NCBI RefSeq assembly: GCF_001691565.1
Contig: NZ_MAYO01000003.1
Span: 1,216,766 to 1,280,765 of the forward strand
Source of the DNA: Microbacterium oleivorans
Lineage (GTDB): Bacteria; Actinomycetota; Actinomycetes; Actinomycetales; Microbacteriaceae
Length of the DNA: 64,000 nucleotides
Direction of reading: 5' to 3'
The position numbers were made by a program, and so were the translations under genes. This document shows, piece by piece, positions 9,108 to 17,316 of the stretch (its first letter is position 1; the number at the start of each line of letters is the position of its first letter). Below the pieces are notes generated by a model that did not search any database, had not been told where the DNA came from, and worked only from the letters and a program-made list of their open reading frames with translations.

Positions 9108-9704
9108 GTGATCGGCGACCTCCTGACGAGCCTGGCCTCGAGCCCGTGGGCGCTCCCCGCACTGTTCGCCCTCGTCTTCGCCGACGCTGTCCTCGTCGTC
9201 GTTCCCGGGGAGGTGGCGGTGACCGCCACGGGGGCACTGGCCGCCGCCACGGGAACGCCCCCGCTCGCGGCTGTCGTCGCCGTCGCAGCCGTGGCCGCGT
9301 TCTGCGGCGACGCCCTCTGCTACGGCGTGGGCAGGGTTGCGGGGGTGGATCGGTGGCGGTGGATGCGGCATCCCCGCGTGCGTGCGACGTTCGCGTGGGC
9401 CGGCACCCGTCTCGCGCGGGGCACGGCGACGGTCGTCTTCACGGCCCGGTTCATCCCGTTCGCACGGCTCGCGGTCAACCTCACGGCCGGGGCCACCCGG
9501 GTCCCGCCCGGTCGCTACTTCGCGGCGGTCGCCGTCGCGGCGACCGCGTGGGCCGTCTACCAAGCCGTCATAGGCGCCGCGATCGGCACCCTCCTGCCGG
9601 GGAATCCGGCGGTGGCGGTGATCGCCTCCGTCGTCGTCGCGATCACCCTCGGGCTCGTGATCGACATGGCGGCGGCCCGACTGGCGGGCCGCCGCATGCG
9701 GTGA
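9108..9704 (+). CDS. DedA/SNARE-associated family membrane protein
   Basis: A 198-residue membrane protein of the DedA (VTT) superfamily, linked in other bacteria to lipid flipping and envelope integrity. It has a hydrophobic N-terminal helix (PALFALVFADAVLVVVPGE), a conserved central region with FTARFIPFARLAVNLTAG, and two further helices at the C-terminus. The start is uncertain: GTG at 9108 keeps the usual N-terminus, while ATG at 9084 adds eight residues. It is divergent from the glycosyltransferase/SGNH gene and converges tightly on the FMN reductase gene. Confidence 0.85.
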   Translation: MIGDLLTSLASSPWALPALFALVFADAVLVVVPGEVAVTATGALAAATGTPPLAAVVAVAAVAAFCGDALCYGVGRVAGVDRWRWMRHPRVRATFAWAGTRLARGTATVVFTARFIPFARLAVNLTAGATRVPPGRYFAAVAVAATAWAVYQAVIGAAIGTLLPGNPAVAVIASVVVAITLGLVIDMAAARLAGRRMR

Positions 9705-9708
9705 TCGA

Positions 9709-10353
9709 CTATTCGCCCGTCAGCCCGCCCAGCAGGTGGCCGAACGAGCCGCCCTTGCCGAGGTAGGACTCGGGGTCGAAGGGGTCGAGCGTTTCCTCCG
9801 CCGGGCGCCGAGTGACGGCATCCGCGAGTTCCCGGGCGCCGCGGTCGATCCGCGCCGACAGGGGCGACACGTCGTCCGCACGGGCGCCCCAGTCCGACGA
9901 TGCGGCGAACACGCCTGTCGAAACGGCCTCGGCGTGCAGGTAGGCGAACAGCGGTCGGATCGCGTAGTCGATGGCGAGCGAGTGCCGCGCGGTGCCTGCA
10001 TTCGCCCCGATCAGCACGGGCTTGCCCTGGAGCGCATCGGGGTCGAGCACGTCGATGAACGACTTGAACAGCCCCGAATAGCTCGTCGAGAAGATCGGGG
10101 TCACGACGATCAGCGCATCCGCCGAGACCACCGTGTTGATCATGGTCTCGAGGGCGGGCGGAGCGAAGCCCGTCAGCAGGTTGTTCGTGATGTCGTGCGC
10201 GTACTCGCGGAGCTCGAAGGTGTCGACGGATGCCTCCACCCCCCGCTCGCGCAGGTCCGCCAGAACGGCGGCCGCGAGCTTGTCGGCCAGCATGCGCGTC
10301 GACGAGGGGTTGGACAGCCCCGCCGAGACGACGGCGATGCGCCGGGCGGTCAT
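9709..10353 (-). CDS. NADPH-dependent FMN reductase of the LLM-partner type (CE1759 family)
   Basis: A 214-residue flavodoxin-like reductase. The N-terminal SAGLSNPSSTRMLADKLA is the phosphate-binding loop of the NADPH-dependent FMN reductase family, and VVTPIFSTSYSGLFKSFIDVL is a typical FMN-contact region. It supplies reduced FMN to the flavin monooxygenase encoded immediately upstream; the genes overlap by four bases (ATGA). This pairing matches the described CE1758/CE1759 LLM duo of actinobacteria. Cytoplasmic; the substrate of the pair is unknown. Confidence 0.9.
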   Translation of the reverse strand: MTARRIAVVSAGLSNPSSTRMLADKLAAAVLADLRERGVEASVDTFELREYAHDITNNLLTGFAPPALETMINTVVSADALIVVTPIFSTSYSGLFKSFIDVLDPDALQGKPVLIGANAGTARHSLAIDYAIRPLFAYLHAEAVSTGVFAASSDWGARADDVSPLSARIDRGARELADAVTRRPAEETLDPFDPESYLGKGGSFGHLLGGLTGE

Positions 10354-11582
10354 CGTGCACCGCCCAGACCGAACGCGGCACCCACGGGCGTCGGGGTGTC
10401 CTGGTACGGGCTCGGACCCGACAGGTTGTCGCCGCGGTTCGCGCGGGGACGCGCCTCGCGGGCCGGCCCGTCTCCGTAGGTCGCGGCCACCCGCGCCGCG
10501 TGCGTGGGCGCGTCCGGGACGGATGCCGGGCGATTCTCTGCGAGCTCCTTGCGGAGGACGGGGACGACCTCACCACCGAGGAAGTCGAGCTGCTCGAGCA
10601 CCATCTTCAGCGGGAGCCCCGCGTGGTCGACCAGGAACAGCTGCCGCTGGAAGTCGCCGAACAGATCGCGCATACCGGCGTAGCGGTCGATGACCTGCTG
10701 CGGCGAGCCGACGGTGAGCGGCGTCATCTCGGAGAAGTCCTCCATCGACGGACCGTGGCCGTAGACGGGGGCGTTGTCGAAGTACGGGCGGAACTGGGCG
10801 ACGGCATCCTGTGAGTTCTTCGCCATGAACGCCTGACCGCCGATGCCGACGATCGCCGTCTCGGGGGTTCCGTGACCGTAGTGCTCCCAGCGCTGGCGGT
10901 ACAGGCCGATGAGGCGCTGGTAGTGCTCGGCGGGCCAGAAGATGTTGTTGGCGAAGAAGCCGTCACCGTAATAGGCCGCCTGCTCGGCGATCTCGGGCGT
11001 GCGGATCGAGCCGTGCCAGACGAACGGGGCCACCCCGTCGAGCGGACGCGGTGTGGAGGTGAAGCCCTGCAGCGGCGTGCGGAACTTGCCCTCGAAGTCG
11101 ACGACGTCCTCGCGCCACAGCTTGTGCAGCAGAGCGTAGTTCTCGATCGCGAGCGGCACGCCCTGACGGATGTCCTTGCCGAACCAGGGGTAGACCGGGC
11201 CGGTGTTGCCGCGGCCCAGCATGAGGTCCATGCGGCCGCCCGAAAGGTGCTGCAGCATCGCGTAGTCCTCGGCGATCTTCACCGGGTCGTTCGTGGTGAT
11301 GAGCGTCGTGGAGGTCGAGAGGATCAGGCGCTCGGTCTGCGCGGCGATGTACGCCAGCGTCGTCGTCGGCGAGGACGACCAGAACGGCGGATTGTGGTGC
11401 TCGCCGATCGCGAACACGTCGAGGCCGACTTCTTCGGCGTGCTTGGCGATCTCGACGGTCGCCGAGATGCGCTCACGCTCGCTGGGCGTGCGACCCGTGG
11501 TCGGGTCCTGCGTGATGTCGGTGACGGTGAAGATGCCGAACTGCACCCCGGGCCAGCTGGCGGTGCTGTTGGTGTCGCTCAC
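10350..11582 (-). CDS. LLM-class flavin-dependent monooxygenase (CE1758 family)
   Basis: A 410-residue luciferase-like monooxygenase with a TIM-barrel fold: an N-terminal GIFTVTDITQDPTTGRTPSE, GLDVFAIGEHHNPPFWSSSP, and a MLGRGNTGPVYPWFG flavin-pocket region. I chose GTG at 11582 with a GAGAGAGAC site; the frame is open 15 codons further up. It is coupled to its FMN reductase by an ATGA overlap. The final 50 residues are Pro/Arg-rich and probably disordered. It oxidises an unknown substrate using FMNH2 and oxygen. Confidence 0.92.
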   Translation of the reverse strand: MSDTNSTASWPGVQFGIFTVTDITQDPTTGRTPSERERISATVEIAKHAEEVGLDVFAIGEHHNPPFWSSSPTTTLAYIAAQTERLILSTSTTLITTNDPVKIAEDYAMLQHLSGGRMDLMLGRGNTGPVYPWFGKDIRQGVPLAIENYALLHKLWREDVVDFEGKFRTPLQGFTSTPRPLDGVAPFVWHGSIRTPEIAEQAAYYGDGFFANNIFWPAEHYQRLIGLYRQRWEHYGHGTPETAIVGIGGQAFMAKNSQDAVAQFRPYFDNAPVYGHGPSMEDFSEMTPLTVGSPQQVIDRYAGMRDLFGDFQRQLFLVDHAGLPLKMVLEQLDFLGGEVVPVLRKELAENRPASVPDAPTHAARVAATYGDGPAREARPRANRGDNLSGPSPYQDTPTPVGAAFGLGGAR

Positions 11583-11688
11583 GATGTCTCTCTCGATTCC
11601 CGGACGGTTCGCGTCCGATTCATGCAAGTGAATATACCGGAGTCAACGTCTCAGCGTCCACGTTATTCCCGCAGGTACGCTGACCCGG

Positions 11689-12801
11689 ATGAGCACCCCC
11701 GGCCGCACCCGCCGCGTGCCCATCTGGGACAACGCCCGGGCCGCCTGCATCCTCCTGGTCGTCCTCGGTCACGCGATTCAACGTCTGACCTACGATTCCG
11801 ACATCGCGCAGAGCCTCTACTACCTGATCTACGCGTTCCACATGCCGGCCTTCGCGCTGATCTCCGGGTACTTCTCGAGGTCCGACCCGCCGAACCGGCG
11901 TCGGATGGTCCGCATCCTCACCGACATCGTCCTCCCCTACGTCGTCTTCGACGGGCTCTGGACTCTGACGAAGCTCCTCGTCGAGGGACGCACCAACCCC
12001 AACCTCACGCAGCCGTCGTGGACCCTCTGGTTCCTGCTCGCCCTCGCGATCTTCCGGCTCGTACTCCCCTACCTCGCGCTCCTCCGGATGCCGCTGCTCT
12101 GGACCCTCATCGCCTCGATCTCGGTGGGGTACCTCCCGAACGTCGACTCCACGCTGTCCTTGTCGCGGACGCTCGGCCTGCTGCCCTTCTTCACCCTCGG
12201 CTGGTGGCTGCACCAGCACCGGTGCCTGGAGCGGCACGGCATCCTGGAACGGCGCCGCACGTCGCTCCGGATCGCCGCCGGGATCGCCCTCATCGCGGCG
12301 GGCGTCTGCGCATGGCTCTTCGTCGACGAACTGAAGGCCATGCACCTCGGGCGATGGCTGTTCTACGAAGAGGACTACGCGGACCTCGGCGGGACGCAAT
12401 GGTGGGCAGGCGGCATCCGCCTGCTCCTCCTGGCCGTCGCGCTCGTGCTGAGCGTGGCCTTCTTCCTCCTCGTGCCCCGCCGGGAGTACCGCTGGACGGC
12501 CATCGGCCGCTACACGATGTACGTGTACCTCCTGCACTCGTTCGCGCTGTACCCGTTTCGCGAGTCCGGGATCCTCCGCGGACTCGACCCGACGTGGCTG
12601 TGGCTCCCCCTCGTCGCCGTCCTGTCGGCCGCGATCACCGTGCTGCTCGCCTCGAAACCGATTCGCCGTGTCTTCCGTCCACTCATCGAACCGCGCCCGC
12701 GATGGCTCTTCGCCGATCCCGACCTGGTCGGTCCCGGCGACACACGTACCGACCCGACCGGGTCGAAGCGCCCTCAGGCCCCGACGACGGCGGGGTCGTA
12801 A
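11689..12801 (+). CDS. Acyltransferase family 3 membrane protein
   Basis: A 370-residue integral membrane protein with about ten hydrophobic segments and the family start RVPIWDNARAACILLVVLGHAI, containing the His of the acyltransferase-3 active site. Such proteins acylate sugars of the envelope, often with acetyl groups. A TACGCT box ends seven bases before the ATG and there is no ribosome site, suggesting a leaderless mRNA. The last 28 bases overlap the 3' end of the convergent alanine dehydrogenase gene; the tail (about residue 345 onward) is hydrophilic. Confidence 0.9.
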   Translation: MSTPGRTRRVPIWDNARAACILLVVLGHAIQRLTYDSDIAQSLYYLIYAFHMPAFALISGYFSRSDPPNRRRMVRILTDIVLPYVVFDGLWTLTKLLVEGRTNPNLTQPSWTLWFLLALAIFRLVLPYLALLRMPLLWTLIASISVGYLPNVDSTLSLSRTLGLLPFFTLGWWLHQHRCLERHGILERRRTSLRIAAGIALIAAGVCAWLFVDELKAMHLGRWLFYEEDYADLGGTQWWAGGIRLLLLAVALVLSVAFFLLVPRREYRWTAIGRYTMYVYLLHSFALYPFRESGILRGLDPTWLWLPLVAVLSAAITVLLASKPIRRVFRPLIEPRPRWLFADPDLVGPGDTRTDPTGSKRPQAPTTAGS

Positions 12802-13883
12802 GCCAGCCCGAAGGCCGCGGCGACACCCTCGTTGGTCACGCGACCGGCGCGGACGTTGAGCCCCTTCGCGAGCGCGGGATCGGCCGCGGCCGCAGCATCC
12901 CATCCGCGGTCGGCGAGCGCCGTGACGTAGGGGAGGGTCGCGTTCGTCAGCGCGCGCGTCGACGTCGCGGGAACCGCCCCGGGCATGTTCGCGACGCAGT
13001 AGTACACCGCGTCGTGGACCGCGAACGTCGGGTCGTCGTGGGTCGTGGGCTTGGATCCTTCGAAGCACCCGCCTTGGTCGATCGCGATGTCCACCAGGAC
13101 CGCGCCCGCCTTCATCCCCGCGACCATGTCGAGCGTCACGAGCTTGGGCGCCGCCGCTCCCGGGATGAGCACCGATCCGATGACGAGATCGGCGGATGCC
13201 ACCTGCTCGGCGACCTCGAAGCGGGTGGAGGCGCGGGTGTGGAGGCCCGCGTAGCGCTTCTCCAGTTCGCGCAGACGCGGCAGCGACACGTCCAGGACGG
13301 TGACGTCGGCTCCCATGCCGAGCGCATTGGCCGCCGCGTGCTCGCCGGCGACGCCGCCGCCGATGACGACGACCTTCGCCTTCGGCGTCCCGGCCACGCC
13401 GCCGAGGAGCGTGCCACGGCCGCCGGCCGCGCTCATGAGGGTGTGCGCACCGACCGTGATCGAGATTCGGCCCGCGACCTCGCTCATCGGCGACAGGAGC
13501 GGCAGTGCGCGATCGGCGGTCTGCACGGTCTCGTACGCGACGGCGGTGGTCCCCGCGGCGACGAGGGCGTCGGTCAGCGGCCGATCCGCCGCCAGGTGGA
13601 GGTACGCGAACAGGGTGAGGTCGTCGCGCAGGTGGGGGTACTCCGCGGCGATCGGCTCCTTCACCTTCATGACCAGTTCCGCCTGCCCCCATGTCGACTC
13701 CGCGTCGGGAGTGATGACGGCTCCGGCCGCGGCGAAAGCCTCATCCGCGATGCGCGACCCGGCGCCCGCGCCGGACTGCACGAGCACGTCGTGACCGCGC
13801 GCGACGAGCGCATCGACACCTGCGGGGGTGATGGCCACGCGATTCTCGTTGTTCTTGATTTCCGTAGGGATGCCGATACGCAT
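12774..13883 (-). CDS. ald: Alanine dehydrogenase
   Basis: A 369-residue NAD-dependent L-alanine dehydrogenase interconverting alanine with pyruvate and ammonia. It starts MRIGIPTEIKNNENRVAITP, the family signature with substrate-binding Arg15. It contains K-E-P (MKVKEPIAAEYP), a Rossmann segment VVVIGGGVAGEHAAANALGMGADV and the C-terminal region with TRALTNATLPYV. Length is normal. GAGGAG lies nine bases before the ATG. The divergent Lrp/AsnC gene is its likely regulator, as AldR is in mycobacteria. Confidence 0.96.
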   Translation of the reverse strand: MRIGIPTEIKNNENRVAITPAGVDALVARGHDVLVQSGAGAGSRIADEAFAAAGAVITPDAESTWGQAELVMKVKEPIAAEYPHLRDDLTLFAYLHLAADRPLTDALVAAGTTAVAYETVQTADRALPLLSPMSEVAGRISITVGAHTLMSAAGGRGTLLGGVAGTPKAKVVVIGGGVAGEHAAANALGMGADVTVLDVSLPRLRELEKRYAGLHTRASTRFEVAEQVASADLVIGSVLIPGAAAPKLVTLDMVAGMKAGAVLVDIAIDQGGCFEGSKPTTHDDPTFAVHDAVYYCVANMPGAVPATSTRALTNATLPYVTALADRGWDAAAAADPALAKGLNVRAGRVTNEGVAAAFGLAYDPAVVGA

Positions 13884-13908
13884 GGCGTCACGCTCCTCGT
13901 CAGCGAGT

Positions 13909-13923
13909 GATGTGCGAAACATC
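13909..13923. promoter_or_regulatory. Small inverted repeat in the ald/Lrp intergenic region
   Basis: GATGT-GCGAA-ACATC, with a further half-like ACATC eight bases on, lies 26 bases upstream of the ald start. It is a candidate binding site for the divergent Lrp-type regulator. The short arms make this weak. Confidence 0.3.
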
Positions 13924-14009
13924 CTGCAGAACATCCGTTACGACCGGGTGACAGTCGAAGATCCTTCGGCGAAAATGATTCAGCACCCCCGAAATGAGGA
14001 TGAATCCCC

Positions 14010-14513
14010 GTGAGCACGTCTGATCCGACGAAGAATCATCGGCCTCCCGCCGACCTGGACGATGTGGACCTCGCCATCGTCGACGAGCTCGCGGCCGACG
14101 CCCGGCTCACGAACGCCGAGGTCGCCGCGCGAGTCGGAGTCGCGGCATCCACCGCCCATGCGCGCACCCGCGCGCTCGTGGAGCGCGGCGTGATCACCGG
14201 CTTCCACGCGAGCGTGGACCAGCGGGTCGCGGGCGCGGGCCTGCAGGCGATGGTGCACGTGACGCTGCGCCCGGGCTCCCGTCACGAGAGCATCACCGAG
14301 TTCGCACACGAGGTGCGCGGTCTCCCCCAGGTGATCCAGATGTTCTTCCTCGGCGGGTCCGACGACTTCCTCATCCACATCGCCGTCGCCGATTCCAGCG
14401 ATGTGCGCGCCTTCGTCGTCGAGCACCTCTCAGCGCAGCGCAGCGTCGCGAACACGCGCACGAGCATCATCTTCGACTACCACCGCAACCGGGTCGCGGC
14501 TCCGTTCCACTGA
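14010..14513 (+). CDS. Lrp/AsnC-family transcriptional regulator
   Basis: A 167-residue regulator with an N-terminal winged helix-turn-helix (DLAIVDELAADARLTNAEVAARVGVAASTAHART, written here as a span at about residues 19-53) and a C-terminal RAM ligand-binding domain (about 75-150, with FLGGSDDFLIHIAV). GTG start with TGAGGA upstream. Divergent from ald with 126 bases between, so it probably controls alanine dehydrogenase in response to an amino acid, as described for AldR. It could be autoregulated from the same intergenic region. Confidence 0.92.
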   Translation: MSTSDPTKNHRPPADLDDVDLAIVDELAADARLTNAEVAARVGVAASTAHARTRALVERGVITGFHASVDQRVAGAGLQAMVHVTLRPGSRHESITEFAHEVRGLPQVIQMFFLGGSDDFLIHIAVADSSDVRAFVVEHLSAQRSVANTRTSIIFDYHRNRVAAPFH

Positions 14514-14572
14514 GTCGGTAACCGCTTGAAACAATGCGCCGACCCCCTGAAACCTCTGCTTATCCTCGGACC

Positions 14573-15583
14573 ATGTCTGTCCAGAGTCTCCCCGTCCTCG
14601 ACCTGTCCCGCCTCGATGAGGGGCCGGATGCTGCGGAAGAATTCCGAGCCGATCTGCGCCGCGCGACCCACGAGGTCGGCTTCTTCTATCTGACCGGCAC
14701 CGGGGTCTCGCCCGAGCTGGAGGATCGCCTCCACCGCGCCGCGCGCACCTTCTTCGAACTCCCCGACGAGGCGAAGCTCGAGATCGAGAACATCAAGAGC
14801 CCGCACTTCCGCGGGTACACGAGGATCGGTGGCGAACGCACCCAGGGGCTCGTGGATTGGCGGGAGCAGATCGACATCGGCCCCGAGCGACCCGCGATCG
14901 ACGATCCCGACGCTCCCCCCTATGCCGCCCTCGTCGGACCCAACCTGTGGCCGAGCGCCCAGCCCGAGCTCCGCGAGATCGCCGACGAGTGGACGACGAT
15001 CCTGTCCACCGTCGGTCGCAAGCTGCTTCGCGCGTGGGCAGAAGCCCTCGGCGCGCCGGCGACGTACTTCGACGATCACTTCGGCGAGGCGCAGACCCTG
15101 CTGAAGATCGTCCGTTACCCCGGGTCGAGCGCCCCCGAGCCTCAGCAGGGCGTCGGAGCGCACAAGGATGCCGGCGTCCTGACGCTGCTGTGGGTCGAGC
15201 CCGGCAAGGGCGGCCTGCAGGTCGAGAAGGACGGCGAGTGGCTCGACGCCCCCGCTGTGCCCGGGTCATTCGTCGTCAACATCGGGGAACTCCTCGAACA
15301 CGCGACCGGTGGCTACCTGACGGCGACCAACCATCGTGTCGTCTCGCCGCGCGCACCCGAGGACCGCATCTCCGTGCCGTTCTTCTTCAACCCCTCGCTC
15401 GACGCGGAGCTCCCCGCGATCGACCTGCCCGCCGAGCTCGCGGCGCAGGCGCGCGGGATCTCCCAGGACCCTCGCAACCCGATCCACGGGCGCCATGGCG
15501 ACAACGCGCTGAAGTCACGGCTGCGGGCGCACCCGGACGTCGCCGAGATCTGGCACCCCCACCTCGTCAGCGCGCGCGTCTGA
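14573..15583 (+). CDS. 2-oxoglutarate/Fe(II)-dependent oxygenase, isopenicillin N synthase-like
   Basis: A 336-residue cytoplasmic non-haem iron dioxygenase. The N-terminal DIOX_N part carries EVGFFYLTGTGV. The C-terminal jelly roll has the iron ligands HKD (GVGAHKDAGVLTLLW) and the later His in TATNHRVVSPRAPEDRISVPFF, where the Arg binds 2-oxoglutarate. TATCCT ends six bases before the ATG with no ribosome site, suggesting a leaderless mRNA. The substrate is unknown; such enzymes act in plant-like hormone, antibiotic and xenobiotic oxidation. Confidence 0.9.
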   Translation: MSVQSLPVLDLSRLDEGPDAAEEFRADLRRATHEVGFFYLTGTGVSPELEDRLHRAARTFFELPDEAKLEIENIKSPHFRGYTRIGGERTQGLVDWREQIDIGPERPAIDDPDAPPYAALVGPNLWPSAQPELREIADEWTTILSTVGRKLLRAWAEALGAPATYFDDHFGEAQTLLKIVRYPGSSAPEPQQGVGAHKDAGVLTLLWVEPGKGGLQVEKDGEWLDAPAVPGSFVVNIGELLEHATGGYLTATNHRVVSPRAPEDRISVPFFFNPSLDAELPAIDLPAELAAQARGISQDPRNPIHGRHGDNALKSRLRAHPDVAEIWHPHLVSARV

Positions 15584-15608
15584 CCGGCAGAGACCGTCCG
15601 GGAACGAT

Positions 15609-15638
15609 GAAGGCCGCCCCACACCGTGGGGCGGCCTT
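15609..15638. terminator. Bidirectional terminator between the oxygenase gene and rpsO
   Basis: A perfect 13-bp stem (GAAGGCCGCCCCA / TGGGGCGGCCTTC) with a CACC-type loop, followed by TCTC on the plus strand. It separates two convergent genes. Confidence 0.8.
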
Positions 15639-15679
15639 CTCAAGAATGTTCTGCGCGATTGAACGCTGGCAGCGATGCC

Positions 15680-15949
15680 TTATCGACGGAGGCCGAGGCG
15701 CTCGATGAGCGAGCGGTAACGGTTGATGTCGACGTCCTGGAGGTAGCCCAGGAGACGGCGGCGCTGACCGACGAGCAGGAACAGCCCACGACGCGAGTGG
15801 TGGTCGTGCTTGTGCTCCTTGAGGTGCTCGGTGAGGTCCTTGATGCGCTGCGTCAGCATCGCGACCTGCACCTCGGGGGATCCGGTGTCACCGGGGTGCG
15901 TCGCGTACTCTTCGATGATCGCCTTCTTGACGTCTGCTTCCAGTGCCAT
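15680..15949 (-). CDS. rpsO: 30S ribosomal protein S15
   Basis: An 89-residue S15 binding 16S rRNA in the platform of the small subunit. The family core [39 protein letters not shown] and C-terminal [12 protein letters not shown] are intact and the length is exact. AGGAAGGGGAT precedes the ATG. In many actinobacteria rpsO directly precedes pnp; here about 12.7 kb of metabolic genes lie between them, both still on the minus strand. Confidence 0.98.
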   Translation of the reverse strand: MALEADVKKAIIEEYATHPGDTGSPEVQVAMLTQRIKDLTEHLKEHKHDHHSRRGLFLLVGQRRRLLGYLQDVDINRYRSLIERLGLRR

Positions 15950-16069
15950 AGGTGATCCCCTTCCTCTTCGTTGCGCGGCGCCCGACGCCTGATGCGTGGG
16001 CTCTCTTTATCCGCGGCCGATCGAACGGCAACCACAGGAGTCTACAGGACGACGCGCCCCGCAGACGAC

Positions 16070-16103
16070 CGAGGGCCCGGCCGCCGAAGCGACCGAGCCC
16101 TCG
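16070..16103 (-). terminator. Terminator hairpin after the FKBP gene
   Basis: An 11-bp inverted repeat with one mismatch (CGAGGGCCCGG / CCGAGCCCTCG) and a 12-base loop, 14 bases downstream of the FKBP stop on the minus strand. It also separates that gene from rpsO. Confidence 0.65.
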
Positions 16104-16116
16104 TATGCGTTGCGTC

Positions 16117-16485
16117 TCAGCCGACGGCGAGCAGATCGATGATGAAGATCAGCGTCTTGCCGCCGAGGAAGTGACCACCGGCGGGACCGTAAGCCAGGTG
16201 CGGCGGGATGACGAGCTCGCGTCGTCCGCCGACCTTCATTCCGGGGATGCCGTCCTGCCACCCCTGGATGAGGCCGCGGAGGGGGAACTGGATGCTCTCG
16301 CCGCGGTTCCACGACGAGTCGAACTCCTCACCCGAGAGGTACTCGACACCCACGTAGTGGACGGTGACGGTATCGCCGGGCTTCGCCTCGGCACCGTCGC
16401 CCTCGATCAGGTCGCGGACGACGAGGTCGGAGGGGGCCGGGCCCTGGGGGGCGTCGATCTCGGGCTTGGTGCGGTCTGCAGTCAT
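16117..16485 (-). CDS. FKBP-type peptidyl-prolyl isomerase
   Basis: A 122-residue single-domain FKBP that isomerises Xaa-Pro bonds. The core is VTVHYVGVEYLSGEEFDSSW, IQGWQDGIPGMKVGGRREL and PPHLAYGPAG, ending in LIFIIDLLAVG, all standard FK506-binding positions. It has no signal peptide, so it is cytoplasmic. I chose ATG at 16485 (MTADRTKPEID); an in-frame ATG eight codons upstream has a poorer context. Single-gene unit with its own terminator. Confidence 0.94.
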   Translation of the reverse strand: MTADRTKPEIDAPQGPAPSDLVVRDLIEGDGAEAKPGDTVTVHYVGVEYLSGEEFDSSWNRGESIQFPLRGLIQGWQDGIPGMKVGGRRELVIPPHLAYGPAGGHFLGGKTLIFIIDLLAVG

Positions 16486-16527
16486 GAGTCCATCCAAACC
16501 GAGCGGCATCCGGTGGTCAAACGGGGA

Positions 16528-17091
16528 TCAGGCCTGGACCGAACCCTGGAGGTCCAGCTCGATCGTGACGTCCTTGCCAACGAGGACACCACCGGTCTCG
16601 AGGGCGGCGTTCCAGGTGAGGCCGAAGTCCTCGCGGTTGATGACGGTCTTCGCCGTGGCGCCGGCCTTGTAGTTGCCCCAGGGGTCGGTGCCGAAGCCGC
16701 CGAAGTCGACCTCGAACGTGACGGGCTTGGTGACGTCCTTGATGGTCAGGTTACCGTCGACGAGGAAGTCGCCGTTCTCGATGCGCACACCGGTCGAGGC
16801 GAAGGTGATCTCGGGGTAGGTCTCGACGTCGAAGAAGTCGGCGCTGCGGAGATGACCGTCACGGCCCTCGTCCTTGGTGTCCAGCGACGCGGCGTCGACC
16901 TTGGCCTCGAGCTTCGCGTCCAGCGGGTTCTCGGGAGCGATGAGCGTCGCTTCCTTGACGTTGAAGTGGCCGCGGACCTTGGAGATCATCATGTGGCGGA
17001 CGCTGAAGCCCACCTCGCTGTGCGACGCGTCGAGGATCCAGGTCCCCGCCTTGTAGCCGGGGATGTCGAGAGTGGCGGTGGAGTCGGTCAT
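16528..17091 (-). CDS. YceI-family lipocalin-like protein
   Basis: A 187-residue YceI-domain protein, a lipocalin-like barrel that in structural studies binds polyisoprenoids. It shows the N-terminal WILDASHSEVGFSVRHM, the central FNVKEATL and KDEGRDGHLRSADFFDV, and the strand INREDFGLTWNAALETGG near the end. There is no signal peptide, unlike the periplasmic E. coli protein, so it is probably cytoplasmic. AAGGACGATC precedes the ATG. It may form a unit with the FKBP gene, 43 bases downstream. Confidence 0.93.
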   Translation of the reverse strand: MTDSTATLDIPGYKAGTWILDASHSEVGFSVRHMMISKVRGHFNVKEATLIAPENPLDAKLEAKVDAASLDTKDEGRDGHLRSADFFDVETYPEITFASTGVRIENGDFLVDGNLTIKDVTKPVTFEVDFGGFGTDPWGNYKAGATAKTVINREDFGLTWNAALETGGVLVGKDVTIELDLQGSVQA

Positions 17092-17242
17092 GATCGTCCT
17101 TCGTGGAGGGGTTCCGGCGCGCGCCGGCGGTCAAGGGGGCGAAACGTCGCCGCACCCGATCCTATTCCCGTGAATGCAGATTCGATCGCACGCTACCCCT
17201 CTTGACAGCGCACGGGGGCGGCGGGATCATTTCTTTACACCA

Positions 17243-17293
17243 ACTCAGCGCCCGGAAGACTCGCAGGCATCGCCGCGGCACCGGGCGCTGAGT
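17243..17293 (-). terminator. Terminator hairpin after the PrsW-like gene
   Basis: A perfect 13-bp stem (ACTCAGCGCCCGG / CCGGGCGCTGAGT) with a 25-base loop, 24 bases after the end of the protease gene. An A-rich stretch (TTCTTTACACC on the plus strand) follows it in the minus-strand direction, giving U's or A's at the 3' end. Confidence 0.65.
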
Positions 17294-17316
17294 CTTTCTC
17301 CCGGGGACTCGTCGCG

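Noticed and set aside
10872..13910. 1012-residue plus-strand open frame
   Set aside because: It spans the antisense of the LLM gene, another frame of the acyltransferase gene and the antisense of ald. Composition is biased and no domain is visible.
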